From Bacillota bacterium (GTDB lineage Bacteria > Sysuimicrobiota > Sysuimicrobiia > Sysuimicrobiales > Segetimicrobiaceae), in the NCBI GenBank assembly GCA_021324255.1, contig JAJPJL010000137.1:1-34727 (forward strand): a stretch of 34,727 nt of DNA, written 5' to 3'. This document shows, in pieces, positions 7,631 through 15,987 of the stretch (position 1 is the first letter of the stretch; the number at the start of each line of letters is the position of its first letter). The translations under genes and the position numbers were made by a program. The notes under the pieces were generated by a model that was not told the origin of the DNA, ran no database searches, and saw only the letters and a program-made list of their open reading frames with translations.

Positions 7631-7954
7631 ATGCATCACCACGATCCGGAGATCATGGAACACGAGAACATGGCGGCGCCGCGCACGTTCCTCACGGCGT
7701 GGCTGATCCTCCTCGTGCTCACGGCGGTGGAGGTCAGCGTCGTCGTCGTCTTCACGCTCCCCACCGCGCTCCGGGTCACGATCCTGTTGATCACGGCCTG
7801 CCTGAAGGCGAGCCTGATCGGCGCGTACTACATGAACCTCAAATTCGAGCGGCTGGTGATGAGCTACATCATCGTCATCCCGCTGATCGCGCTGGCGCTC
7901 GTGATGTTCTGGGGCGTGGTGCCGGACGCGGCGAGGATCCTCGGCTTGCGCTAG
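7631..7954 (+). CDS. coxD: Cytochrome c oxidase subunit IV (small membrane subunit)
   Basis: Small hydrophobic subunit of the bacterial aa3/caa3 oxidase, 107 residues, proposed to help assembly of the CuB centre. It has a His-rich start (MHHHDPE), then three membrane segments (about residues 18-40, 47-66 and 74-96). [15 protein letters not shown] matches the family pattern K..lv..yFMhLk.e. A good ribosome site (GAGGAGG) precedes the ATG. It is separated from its operon partners by the IS110 gene, so its expression may depend on read-through or on a promoter inside the element. Its stop codon shares the palindrome CTAG with the stop of the convergent malate synthase gene. Confidence 0.92.
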   Translation: MHHHDPEIMEHENMAAPRTFLTAWLILLVLTAVEVSVVVVFTLPTALRVTILLITACLKASLIGAYYMNLKFERLVMSYIIVIPLIALALVMFWGVVPDAARILGLR

Positions 7955-9528
7955 GCGCCGTCGAGCCGCTCGTAGCCGGGAATCGTCAGGAACTCCACGA
8001 AGCGCTCGCCGAGCGCGACCTCCTCGAAGAGCCCCCGCGCCCGGTCCAACCCGTCCGGCGCGGCCGCGCCGCGGCCGCGCCGCACCTTGGCAATTTCCTC
8101 GTCGCACACGCCCCGCACGAGCTCGCGGGTCACGCGCTCCCCGGACGCGAGCGCCGTCCCGTGTCGCACCCACTGCCAGACCTGGCTCCGCGAGATCTCC
8201 GCCGTCGCCGCATCCTCCATGAGGTTGTAGATGCCCGCGGCGCCCGTGCCGGCGAGCCAGGCTTCGAGGTACTGGATCGCGACGGCGACGTTGTTGCGCA
8301 GGCCCGCCTCGGTGGCCTGGCCGCCCGGCACGCGGGCATCCAGCAGCTCGCGGGCCCCTACCCGGACCTCCTCCCGCAGCCGATCCACCTGGTGCGGCCG
8401 CGTCCCGAGCACGTGATCGAACACGGCGGCCGCGACGGGCACGAGGTCCGGGTGCGCGACCCAGGTCCCGTCGAAGCCGTCGGTGGCCTCGCGGACCTTG
8501 TCCTCCCGGACCTTCGCGAGCGCCACCTCGTTCACGGCGGGATCCCGGCGGCTCGGGATGAACGCCGCCATGCCCCCGATCGCATGGGCGCCGCGGCGGT
8601 GGCAGGTGCGGACCAGCAGCTCCGTGTACGCGCGCATGAACGGCACCGTCATGGTCACCTGGGCCCGGTCCGGCAGCACAAACTCCGGCCGCTCGCGGAA
8701 CTTCTTGATGATGCTAAAGATGTAATCCCACCGGCCGGCGTTGAGGCCCGCGGAGTGCTCCCGGAGCTCGTACAGGATCTCGTCCATCTCGAACGCCGCG
8801 AGCACGGTCTCGACGAGCACGGTCGCTTTGATGGCGCCCCGCGGGACGCCGAGCGCGTCTTGCGCCGCGAGGAACACGTCGTTCCACAGGCGCGCTTCGG
8901 TGTGGCTCTCGAGCTTCGGCAGATAGACGTAGGGCCCGGTGCCGCGTTCCAGCAGGCGCCGCGCGTTGTGGAAGAAGTACAGCCCGAAGTCGAAGAGCGC
9001 GGCGGCGATCGGGCGGCCGTCCACGCGCACGTGGCGCTCGAGGAGGTGCCAGCCGCGCGGGCGGACGAGCAGGGTCGCGACCTTGTCCCCGAGCCGGTAC
9101 GTCCTCCCCTCCGGGCCCGTATACGTGATGGTGCGGGCGACGGCGTCGATGAGGTTCTGCTGCCCCTCGATCACATTCCGCCACGTCGGCGAGAACGCGT
9201 CCTCGAAGTCCGCCATGAACACGTCGGCGCCGGAGTTGAGCGCGTTGATGATCATCTTTCGCTCGGCGGGACCGGTGATCTCGACGTGACGGCGCTGCAG
9301 GTCCGAGGGGACCGGCGCCGTCCGCCAATCGCGCGCCCGGATCTGCTGCGTGGCGGAGAGGAAGTCCGGAAGCGCGCCGGCGTCGAATTGAGCCTGGCGG
9401 TTGGCGCGGGCGCGGAGCAGCGCCTCCCGCCTGGCGTTGAACTCGCGATGCAGGCCGGCAACGAACTCGAGCGCCGGCCGGCTGACGACGTGGGAGAGTT
9501 CGGCGCCGACGCCCGCGGTGATCTCCAC
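7951..9528 (-). CDS. aceB: Malate synthase A
   Basis: Condenses glyoxylate with acetyl-CoA to malate, the second step of the glyoxylate shunt. It has 525 residues, the length of the A isoform. Motifs: [20 protein letters not shown] and [12 protein letters not shown] (family MvDfEDs..PTw), [40 protein letters not shown] with the active-site Glu region, [11 protein letters not shown], and [14 protein letters not shown] near a C-terminal substrate loop. The GTG at 9528 is the first plausible start. The gene lies 22 bases after an AroM-family gene and is convergent with coxD. No isocitrate lyase gene is in the window, so glyoxylate may come from another route (glycolate, purines, glycine). Confidence 0.95.
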   Translation of the reverse strand: MEITAGVGAELSHVVSRPALEFVAGLHREFNARREALLRARANRQAQFDAGALPDFLSATQQIRARDWRTAPVPSDLQRRHVEITGPAERKMIINALNSGADVFMADFEDAFSPTWRNVIEGQQNLIDAVARTITYTGPEGRTYRLGDKVATLLVRPRGWHLLERHVRVDGRPIAAALFDFGLYFFHNARRLLERGTGPYVYLPKLESHTEARLWNDVFLAAQDALGVPRGAIKATVLVETVLAAFEMDEILYELREHSAGLNAGRWDYIFSIIKKFRERPEFVLPDRAQVTMTVPFMRAYTELLVRTCHRRGAHAIGGMAAFIPSRRDPAVNEVALAKVREDKVREATDGFDGTWVAHPDLVPVAAAVFDHVLGTRPHQVDRLREEVRVGARELLDARVPGGQATEAGLRNNVAVAIQYLEAWLAGTGAAGIYNLMEDAATAEISRSQVWQWVRHGTALASGERVTRELVRGVCDEEIAKVRRGRGAAAPDGLDRARGLFEEVALGERFVEFLTIPGYERLDGA

Positions 9529-9550
9529 GCCGCCCGCGCCGGCGGCGCCG

Positions 9551-10315
9551 TCAGCCGTGATACACGCTCCCCGTCGAGGTAGCGGCGCTCGGCGCCCGTC
9601 GCGCGCTCTCGCCGGCGTGTTGCGGCGCCCGTCCCGCCAGCAGTTCGCGCATGATCATCGACACCGCCGCGGCGGCAAAAATCGCCGGGACCCCGGAGAC
9701 CCTCGCGACGATCTCCTGCATGGCCCGCGTGTAGCCGAGGCAGTCCATCACCACGAGAGAGACCTCCGCGCCGCGCAAGGTTTCGGCAGCGGCGGCGAGC
9801 TCAGCGGCGTCGCCGTACGGCGACGCGCAGGCAACGACGCTCGGCGCGAGGCTGCGCCATCGCGCCTCGGCCGGCCCGATCTGCGCCGCGTCCGGCACGA
9901 GCACGCCGAGCCGCGGGGCGCGCCCGGGAGTCCGCACGCCCTCGAGCGCCGCCGCCACCACGTGCGGCAGCACGCGGCGAGGATACAGCATCGACGCGGG
10001 AGGGGCGAGCTCCGGAAATTCCCCGGTGCACAAGAGCACCAGCAACTCCGCGCCCCCGGCGGCGAGGCGATCCAGGCACGCCTGCACCCGGGGCACGACG
10101 TGGCGATGGGCCAGGCGGACGTTCCGGCCGCTGCGGAGCCGGCTCACGAGCACCGCATCGTCGCCGCGCGGCGCAAGCGATGCGACCTCGGCGTCGCTCA
10201 AGCCGTCGAGCGCGCCCGCCTCCACGGAGCGCGCGCCGGCGAGGCCTCGCGCAAACTCCCCCATGATGTCCGGCCTCGGCGCCTGCCCGATGGTGACGAA
10301 CCCGACCGTCGTCAT
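9551..10315 (-). CDS. AroM family protein
   Basis: Member of the AroM family (named from the E. coli aroL operon; biochemical function not established; the fold is related to Asp/Glu racemases). It has about 254 residues and begins [17 protein letters not shown], a family hallmark, with [13 protein letters not shown] and [14 protein letters not shown], where Cys residues sit at racemase-like positions. The ATG at 10315 has a GAGGG site upstream; a GTG at 10321 is the alternative. The last 35 residues are low-complexity. It lies upstream of malate synthase on the same strand and divergent from the polyamine-type transporter, so a link to amino-acid or amine catabolism is possible but inferred. 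Confidence 0.85.
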   Translation of the reverse strand: MTTVGFVTIGQAPRPDIMGEFARGLAGARSVEAGALDGLSDAEVASLAPRGDDAVLVSRLRSGRNVRLAHRHVVPRVQACLDRLAAGGAELLVLLCTGEFPELAPPASMLYPRRVLPHVVAAALEGVRTPGRAPRLGVLVPDAAQIGPAEARWRSLAPSVVACASPYGDAAELAAAAETLRGAEVSLVVMDCLGYTRAMQEIVARVSGVPAIFAAAAVSMIMRELLAGRAPQHAGESARRAPSAATSTGSVYHG

Positions 10316-10340
10316 CGACACACCCTCTCATCCCCGACGT

Positions 10341-10353
10341 GGAGATATTCTCC
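10341..10353. promoter_or_regulatory. Palindrome between aroM and the potD-type gene
   Basis: GGAGA-TAT-TCTCC is a perfect 5-bp inverted repeat around an AT centre, 25 bases upstream of the aroM-family start in a divergent region of about 150 bases that otherwise shows no features. It could be an operator for the aroM-aceB unit. Evidence is symmetry and location only. Confidence 0.3.
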
Positions 10354-10463
10354 CGGACTGCGCGGATGCCCTCGTGCCGCGGCCGCTGGAGGAGCGCGCC
10401 CCGCCGGGGTGGAACACTCGCCTCGTCGCCCCGCACCCGATTGCGCTACTGTGGAGGGAACGG

Positions 10464-11624
10464 ATGAACATCGCCGATCTGCTCCGCCATCGTGAGATCC
10501 GGAGCCTGCTGCACCCGGACGTCACCGCGCGGCTGACCCGGCGCGAGCTGCTCGGGCGGCTGACGTCGCTCGGGATCGGGCTGGGCGCGGCCTCGACGCT
10601 GATCGGCGCGTCGAGCGACGGGTACCCGGCGTTCGCTCAGACCGGTCAGTTCAAGGGCCAGACCCTCGTCATCACCAGCTACGGCGGCACGTGGCAACAG
10701 TTTATGGAGGACGAGCACATCCCGCCGTTCGAGGCGCTCACGGGCGCGAAAGTCGAGCTGGCGGTCGGTCTCGCGAAGGACTGGTTTGCCAAGATGCAGG
10801 CCGCGGGCAAGCGGAATCCCCCATACGACGTCTTTGTGACCAACGAGACGTATCTGGCGCAACTGCGCATCGAGGGATTCTTCGCCCCGCTGCCGCAGGA
10901 CAAGCTGCCGAACCTCGCGTTCGTGCCGAAACCGCTCCGGCAGCCCCAGGACGTCGGCGTGCTCGGGCTCGTGGGCGCCCTCGGCATCACGTACCGGTCG
11001 GACAAGGTGCAGGACGCGCCCAAGTCGTGGATGGACCTCGCCAAATACGGCAACAAGTCGACGATCTTCACGATCGGCAACTCCGGCGAGCCGCAGCACG
11101 TGATGAAGATGGCGCAGATCCTCACCGGCAGCTACAAAAATTACAAACCCGCGGTGGACTGGATCGGCAAGAACCTGTGCGCCGCGCGCCAGGTCGACTT
11201 CAGCGGCACCGAGCAGACGATGCTGACCCAGGGGGAGACGTATGTCGGCCTGATCGACGCGCCGGACTGGGCGTTCCTCAAAGCCAGGAACCTCCCCGTG
11301 GAGTGGGTGCTCCCCAAGGAAGGATACTGCGGCATGTTCGAGCAGGACATGAACGTCACCGCCGGGAGCAAGGTCAAGGACCTCGCGTACGCGTTCATCA
11401 ACTACTGGCTCAGCCCGCCCGTGCAGCAGAAGTGGGCGGAGAAGTTCTACTGGACGCCCGCGAACAGCCACGTCCAGATCAGCCCCGACCTCGCGAAGCT
11501 GATCCCCGTCACGCAGAGCCAGCTCACGAGAATCCCGCGGTGGGACTACGTCTGGCTCAACAACTCGGGGGCGCGCGAGGCGATGACCGACGCCTGGAAC
11601 CACACGGTCACCGGCCACTGCTAA
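10464..11624 (+). CDS. potD: Spermidine/putrescine-type ABC transporter substrate-binding protein, Tat-like signal
   Basis: Extracytoplasmic binding protein of the PotD-like SBP_bac_8 group, 386 residues from the ATG at 10464 (ribosome site GTGGAGGG). The N-terminus has LTRRELLGRLTSLGIGLG, a twin-arginine export signal, then a hydrophobic stretch and an AFAQT cleavage region. The mature part begins LVITSYGGTWQQFMEDEHI (family strand with an S/T-Y-G-G start), with VTNETYLAQLRIEGF, GALGITYRSDKV and YVGLIDAPDWAFL typical of the fold. It is followed by ATPase and permease genes after a 235-base gap that holds a repeat. The true ligand (polyamine, opine, amino-acid derivative) is not decidable; the symbol names the family. 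Confidence 0.88.
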   Translation: MNIADLLRHREIRSLLHPDVTARLTRRELLGRLTSLGIGLGAASTLIGASSDGYPAFAQTGQFKGQTLVITSYGGTWQQFMEDEHIPPFEALTGAKVELAVGLAKDWFAKMQAAGKRNPPYDVFVTNETYLAQLRIEGFFAPLPQDKLPNLAFVPKPLRQPQDVGVLGLVGALGITYRSDKVQDAPKSWMDLAKYGNKSTIFTIGNSGEPQHVMKMAQILTGSYKNYKPAVDWIGKNLCAARQVDFSGTEQTMLTQGETYVGLIDAPDWAFLKARNLPVEWVLPKEGYCGMFEQDMNVTAGSKVKDLAYAFINYWLSPPVQQKWAEKFYWTPANSHVQISPDLAKLIPVTQSQLTRIPRWDYVWLNNSGAREAMTDAWNHTVTGHC

Positions 11625-11625
11625 T

Positions 11626-11803
11626 GCGTCGTTGCCGAACTCCGGCAAGGGGGGCGAGCCGGCCGGACCTGCCCTTCGCCGGGCCCACGGCGTGAGCCGG
11701 CACGCGGCCGACGCCTCCCCGATTCCGGGTTGTCGCTTTGTCCCCCGTGCAATCGAAAGGGCGGAGGCACACGTCCCCGCCGCGGGCGTCGAACGTCCGC
11801 ACC
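11626..11803. repeat. Intergenic repeat copy A, between potD-type and potA-type genes
   Basis: This block starts two bases after the binding-protein stop codon. Aligned by eye with 14651-14806 it is about 85% identical apart from one insertion of about 20 bases (roughly 11681-11701). Shared segments include CCGGCAAGGGG, CGAGCCGGCCGGA, CTGCCCTTCGC, GGGTTGTCGCTTTGTCC, GAGGCACACGT and CGCGGGCGTCGAACG. No gene-like frame is credible on either strand. Unlike copy B it lacks the last 46-base block. Confidence 0.85.
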
Positions 11804-11859
11804 GCCGGCGGACCGAGGACTCCCGCCGACGACGCATTAGGTAGCACGCGACAGCCGCG

Positions 11860-12939
11860 ATGGCGCAGATCGTCCTCGACCACCTGACCAAGCGCTTCGG
11901 GGACACGCCGGCCGTCACCGACCTGAGCCTGGAGCTCGCGTCGGGCGAGCTCGTCGCGCTGCTCGGTCCCTCGGGCTGCGGCAAGACGACCACCCTCCGG
12001 ATGGTCGCGGGGTTCGAGACGCCGACGGCCGGACGGGTGTGGCTCGCGGACCGGGACCTGACGGATGCGCCGCCGGAGCGGCGCAACTGCGGCATGGTGT
12101 TTCAGAACTACGCCCTGTTTCCGCATCTCACCGTGGAGCAGAACGTCGCGTTCGGCCTGGAGATGCGCGGGGTCGAGCGCGCCGAGATCCGGCGCCGGGT
12201 CGCCGACATTCTCGACAAGGTCGAGCTCGGGGGCCTCGGCGGACGGTATCCGCGGCAACTCTCCGGAGGGCAGCAGCAGCGGACCGCGCTGGCCCGCGCC
12301 CTCGTCGTCAACCCCAGCGTCCTCCTGCTCGACGAGCCGCTCGCCAACCTCGACGCCAAGCTGCGCGAGGAGATGCGCTTCTACATCCGGTCGCTGCAAC
12401 GAGAGTTCCACATCACGACGCTGTACGTGACCCACGACCAGGCCGAGGCGCTCGTGCTGGCCGACCGCGTCGCGATCTTGATGGGCGGCGTCCTCCAGCA
12501 GTACGGCCGTCCCGAGGACGTCTACCACCGCCCGCGATCCGCCGCGGTCGCGGGATTCATCGGGCTCACCAACCTGATCCCCGGGCGCGTGCGCGCGCGC
12601 GGGGCCGGCCGCGTGATCGTCGACACCGCGCTCGGCCCCGTGACCGCCGGGGGCGACCCGGCACTCCGGGAGGGAGCGGACGCGCTGCTCAGCGTGCGCC
12701 CCGAGCAGCTGGACCTGCTGCGTCCGGACGCCGCGCCCCGGAACGGAGCCAACGTGCTCCGCGGGACCGTCCGGGAACGCACGTTTCTCGGGAGCCTCGC
12801 GGACTTCCGGGTGGACGTAGGCGGCGGCGTGGTGCTGCGCGTGCAGGGGCGTCCGAGCGCGGTGGAGCGCGCCGGCGACGCCGTGGCCGTGGCGTTCGAT
12901 GCCGACGCGGCGTGGGCGCTCCCGCGCGCGACGTCCTAG
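11860..12939 (+). CDS. potA: Spermidine/putrescine-type ABC transporter ATP-binding protein
   Basis: Cytoplasmic ATPase that drives the importer, 359 residues. It has Walker A GPSGCGKTT (about residue 38), Q-loop FQNYALFPHLT, signature LSGGQQQRTALARAL, Walker B LLLDEPLANLDAKLR and H-loop YVTHDQAEA. The C-terminal part (from about residue 240) is a TOBE domain: GFIGLTNLIPGRV, SVRPEQLDLL, GTVRERTFLGSLADFRVDV. The ATG at 11860 has only a weak ribosome site. The first permease gene starts three bases after its stop codon. Confidence 0.95.
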   Translation: MAQIVLDHLTKRFGDTPAVTDLSLELASGELVALLGPSGCGKTTTLRMVAGFETPTAGRVWLADRDLTDAPPERRNCGMVFQNYALFPHLTVEQNVAFGLEMRGVERAEIRRRVADILDKVELGGLGGRYPRQLSGGQQQRTALARALVVNPSVLLLDEPLANLDAKLREEMRFYIRSLQREFHITTLYVTHDQAEALVLADRVAILMGGVLQQYGRPEDVYHRPRSAAVAGFIGLTNLIPGRVRARGAGRVIVDTALGPVTAGGDPALREGADALLSVRPEQLDLLRPDAAPRNGANVLRGTVRERTFLGSLADFRVDVGGGVVLRVQGRPSAVERAGDAVAVAFDADAAWALPRATS

Positions 12940-12941
12940 CC

Positions 12942-13841
12942 GTGGAACTCGTCGGGGCCGGGCCGCCGCCGGAGCGCCGCCTCGCGCGGCACGCCGGCCG
13001 GCACGTGCTGATCGTGCCGGCGCTCGCGGTCCTGATCGTCTTCTTCGTGCTGCCGTATCTCAACCTGACGCTGATCAGCCTGATGACGCCGAGCCACCAG
13101 GCGCCGTACGCGCGGGTCCTCACGCTCGGCAACTACGCGACGCTGCTCCGCGACCCGTTCACGTGGCGGGTCATCTGGCACACCCTGTGGATCGGCGTCG
13201 CGACGACCGCGATCTGCCTCGTGATCTCCTACCCGCTGGCCTACCATCTCGCGCGGGCCCCGCGGCGCCTGCGGGGGCTCTTGATGATCCTCGTGATCTC
13301 CCCCTTGCTCGTGGGCGTCCTCATCCGCACGTATGGGTGGATGATCCTGCTCCAGGACACGGGGCTCATCAATCAGACGCTGCGCGCGCTCCACCTCCCG
13401 GCCGCGCCGCTCATGTACAACGACACCGGGGTGCTGATCGGCCTCGTGCACGTCTTCGTGCCGTTCATGGTGCTGTCGATCGCGGGCACGATCCAGACCA
13501 TCGACCCGGAGCTCGAGTTCGCGGCCCGATCGCTCGGGGCCGGCGCGTGGCGGACGTTCCGGCGGGTCGTTTTTCCGCTGAGCCTGCCGGGCGTGCTCGC
13601 CGGGACGGTCCTGGTGTGGGTCTTGACGATCAGCTCGTACGTGATTCCGTCCCTGCTCGGCGGCTTCACGGTGCTCACGGTGCCGATCCTCGTCGTGCGC
13701 ACGGTGACCGAACTGTTCAACTGGCCGGGCGGGAGCGCGTTTGCGATCCTGTTCTTCGTGATCACGCTCGCCGTGGTCGGCCTGTACGTGCGCGCGATGG
13801 GGCATGCCGGCCGGCTGCCCGACCAGGGGGACGATCGATGA
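12942..13841 (+). CDS. potB: Spermidine/putrescine-type ABC transporter permease, PotB type
   Basis: First membrane permease of the importer, 299 residues from a GTG at 12942, just after the ATPase stop. A long first periplasmic loop follows helix 1 (VPALAVLIVFFVLPYLNL), then five more helices. The EAA loop that docks on the ATPase reads EFAARSLGAGAWRTFRRVVF followed by PLSLPG. LIRTYGWMILL and SYVIPSLLGG are typical of PotB. The 3' end overlaps the next permease gene by ATGA, implying translational coupling. Confidence 0.93.
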   Translation: MELVGAGPPPERRLARHAGRHVLIVPALAVLIVFFVLPYLNLTLISLMTPSHQAPYARVLTLGNYATLLRDPFTWRVIWHTLWIGVATTAICLVISYPLAYHLARAPRRLRGLLMILVISPLLVGVLIRTYGWMILLQDTGLINQTLRALHLPAAPLMYNDTGVLIGLVHVFVPFMVLSIAGTIQTIDPELEFAARSLGAGAWRTFRRVVFPLSLPGVLAGTVLVWVLTISSYVIPSLLGGFTVLTVPILVVRTVTELFNWPGGSAFAILFFVITLAVVGLYVRAMGHAGRLPDQGDDR

Positions 13842-14641
13842 TCCGCCCGCGAGAACGCCGGTGGATGGCGGTCGCCGTGGCCGTGCTGTACGTCTTTTTG
13901 CTCGCCCCGATCGCGATCGTGGTGCTCGCGGCGCTCAACTCGGGCGCCTACCTCCGGTTCCCGCCCGAGGGGTTGTCCCTGCGCTGGTTCGTGGCGTTTG
14001 CCGAGAGCCGGTCGTTCACGAGCTCGCTCAGGTTCAGCCTCAAGCTGGCCGCCCTGGCGACCGCCGCCTCCACGGTCGTGGGCACCATGGCCAGTGTGTG
14101 GATCGTGCGGTTTTCCGGGCGGTGGCGGAACGCGTTCCGGGTGCTCTTCGTCGCGCCCCTCGCCGTGCCGGGGATTCTCACCGGCATCGCGCTCCTCATC
14201 TTCTTCTATGCCGTCGGGTGGGGCAACACCGGGTTCGTGGGGCTGGTGATCGGCCACACGTTGATCTGCACACCGTACGTGTTTCTCATCACGAGCGCCG
14301 GGCTGCTGCGGTTCGACCGCACGCTCGAAGAAGCGGCGCGCAACCTGGGCGCGGGCGCGCTGCGGACGTTCTGGCGGATCACGCTGCCGCTCATCAAGGG
14401 CGGGATCATCTCCGGCGCGGTGTTCGCCTTCGTCGCCAGCTACGACGAGTTCAACATCTCGTTGCTGCTGAGCGGCGTCGGCATGACGCCGCTGCCCATA
14501 CAGCTGTTCGACTACCTGCGGTTCTCGTTCGATCCCACGGCGGCCGTCGCCGGCACGATCAGCATCGGCATGGCGTTCGTCGTGGTGCTGGTGACGCAAA
14601 AGCTGGTGGGCCTGGACGCCTTGTACCTCGGCGGCGGGTGA
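13838..14641 (+). CDS. potC: Spermidine/putrescine-type ABC transporter permease, PotC type
   Basis: Second permease, 267 residues. Helix 1 is AVAVAVLYVFLLAPIAIVVL, followed by FPPEGLSLRWFVAF, a PotC-like loop. The EAA loop is EEAARNLGAGALRTFWRITL followed by PLIKGG. AFVASYDEFNISLLLSG is the PotC hallmark (family F..S.DEf..s.f..g). It starts inside the end of the PotB gene (ATGA overlap) and ends the operon. A repeat begins about ten bases after its stop codon. Confidence 0.94.
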   Translation: MIRPRERRWMAVAVAVLYVFLLAPIAIVVLAALNSGAYLRFPPEGLSLRWFVAFAESRSFTSSLRFSLKLAALATAASTVVGTMASVWIVRFSGRWRNAFRVLFVAPLAVPGILTGIALLIFFYAVGWGNTGFVGLVIGHTLICTPYVFLITSAGLLRFDRTLEEAARNLGAGALRTFWRITLPLIKGGIISGAVFAFVASYDEFNISLLLSGVGMTPLPIQLFDYLRFSFDPTAAVAGTISIGMAFVVVLVTQKLVGLDALYLGGG

Positions 14642-14650
14642 CGGCCTGGT

Positions 14651-14850
14651 GCGCCATCGCCGAACCCCGGCAAGGGGTCGAGCCGGCCGGATCTGCCCTT
14701 CGCTCCGCGGACCGACGCCTATCCGATTCTGGGTTGTCGCTTTGTCCGCCGCGCAAGCGAAAATGCAGAGGCACACGTGCGCACCGCGGGCGTCGAACGC
14801 CCGCTCCGAGCAGACCCGGCCGGCCCATCTACCCTCGTCATACATCAAAG
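14651..14850. repeat. Intergenic repeat copy B, after the potC-type gene
   Basis: Direct copy of the block at 11626-11803, so the two copies bracket the ATPase and both permease genes. Within it ACCCC-GGCAA-GGGGT (14664-14678) and GCGGGCG-TTCGA-CGCCCGC (14786-14804) can form hairpins. Its last 46 bases (14805-14850) recur inverted at 6335-6380, at the start of the IS110 transposase gene. It ends eight bases before the stop of the convergent dgt gene. An open frame on the minus strand is shared with copy A but has no family features. Confidence 0.85.
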
Positions 14851-14858
14851 ACGCTGCG

Positions 14859-15953
14859 CTAGAAGCTCCACGCCCGCGGCACGAAGAGCCGCTGCTGTGT
14901 CCGGATCGCGAACCGGTCGGTCATCCCGGCCAGGAAGTCGCACACGGTCCGGTGGATGGTCGCGCGCCCGTCGTCGAGCAGCCGCCGGGCGTCGGGACCG
15001 ATCTCCTCCGGATGCTCGACGTAGTAGCCGAAGAGCGTCTCGAGCAGCCGGCCGACGGCGACCACCTCGGCCCTCGCGGCCGGCCCCAAGTAGACCGTCG
15101 TGAACAGAAACTCCTTGAGCTCGTCGAGCGCGGTGCGGACCGCGTCGCTCATCCTCAGGCACGGCGCGCCGGCGGAGTGCGCCACGATGTCGCGCACCGT
15201 CGTGTCAACCCACCGGCCGCGCGTCTCGCCGAGGACCTCGCGGACGGACGCGGGAACGTCGCGCTCCCCGATGAGGCCGGCGCGGATCGCATCGTCCGTG
15301 TCGTGGTGAATATAGGCGACCCGATCCGCCACGCGCGCGAGCTGGCCCTCCACCGTTTCCGGCACCGCGTGGGGGAGGGCCTCGTCGAGTCCCGGCAACG
15401 CCGCCAGATCCGTGCGTCCCTTGGAGTGCCCCCTGATGCCGTCCCGCACCTCGTACGTGAGATTCAGGCCGTCCTCGTCGATCCCGTCGCGCGTGCGGCG
15501 CCGCTCGAGCACCTCGACGATGCGCAGACTCTGCCGGTCGTGCCGGAACCCGCCGTGCTCCGCCATCAGCCGGTCCAACGCTTCCTCCCCGGCATGGCCG
15601 AACGGCGGATGGCCCAAGTCGTGGGCCAGCACGATGGCCTCGGTCAGATCCTCGTTGATCCGGACGGCGCGGGCGATCGTGCGGGCGATCTGGGCGACCT
15701 CGAGCGTGTGCGTGAGCCGGGTACGGTAATGGTCGCCCTCCGGGGCGATGAACACCTGGGTCTTGTGCATCAGCCGGCGAAACGCCTTCGAGTGCACGAC
15801 CCGGTCGCGGTCGCGCTGGAACGCGGTGCGCACGTCGTCGGGGCCCTCGGGCCGCACCCGCCCTTTCGATCGCGCGCTCCGCGCCCCGTGCGGCGAGAGC
15901 ACACGGTCCTCCCACGCCTCGGTGATCTCGCGCGGCGTCACGGGCGCGCCCAT
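14859..15953 (-). CDS. dgt: Deoxyguanosinetriphosphate triphosphohydrolase-like protein (HD family)
   Basis: Metal-dependent hydrolase of the dGTPase family, cleaving dNTPs to nucleoside and triphosphate; about 364 residues. The HD-domain ligands are visible: RTRLTHTLEVAQIARTI with the first His, VLAHDLGHPPFGHAGEEALD with the HD pair, and RVAYIHHDTDDA with the last Asp. An N-terminal ERxV-like segment (FQRDRDRVVHSKAFRRLMHK) is typical. GTG at 15956 and ATG at 15953 are adjacent start choices behind GGGGAGG. It follows ppdK by about 35 bases on the same strand, an order known from Clostridia, where dnaG and sigA usually come next; they do not here. Confidence 0.93.
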   Translation of the reverse strand: MGAPVTPREITEAWEDRVLSPHGARSARSKGRVRPEGPDDVRTAFQRDRDRVVHSKAFRRLMHKTQVFIAPEGDHYRTRLTHTLEVAQIARTIARAVRINEDLTEAIVLAHDLGHPPFGHAGEEALDRLMAEHGGFRHDRQSLRIVEVLERRRTRDGIDEDGLNLTYEVRDGIRGHSKGRTDLAALPGLDEALPHAVPETVEGQLARVADRVAYIHHDTDDAIRAGLIGERDVPASVREVLGETRGRWVDTTVRDIVAHSAGAPCLRMSDAVRTALDELKEFLFTTVYLGPAARAEVVAVGRLLETLFGYYVEHPEEIGPDARRLLDDGRATIHRTVCDFLAGMTDRFAIRTQQRLFVPRAWSF

Positions 15954-15987
15954 CACCCTCCCCGCGCGACCGGACGGCCCGCGGCGG

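Noticed and set aside
5573-8173. An 866-codon open frame on the minus strand across the coxC genes, the IS and coxD
   Set aside because: It crosses several well-supported genes on the other strand and has the composition of an antisense shadow.
11640-11844. Short plus-strand gene between potD and potA
   Set aside because: It lies inside repeat copy A and has no motif or ribosome site; copy B does not keep the same peptide beyond what the DNA repeat explains.
13373-14848. Minus-strand frame through repeat copy B and the permease genes, sharing an FDARG...DKATT segment with the frame through copy A
   Set aside because: The shared peptide follows from the DNA repeat; most of the frame is antisense to permease genes, and no family or ribosome site supports coding.
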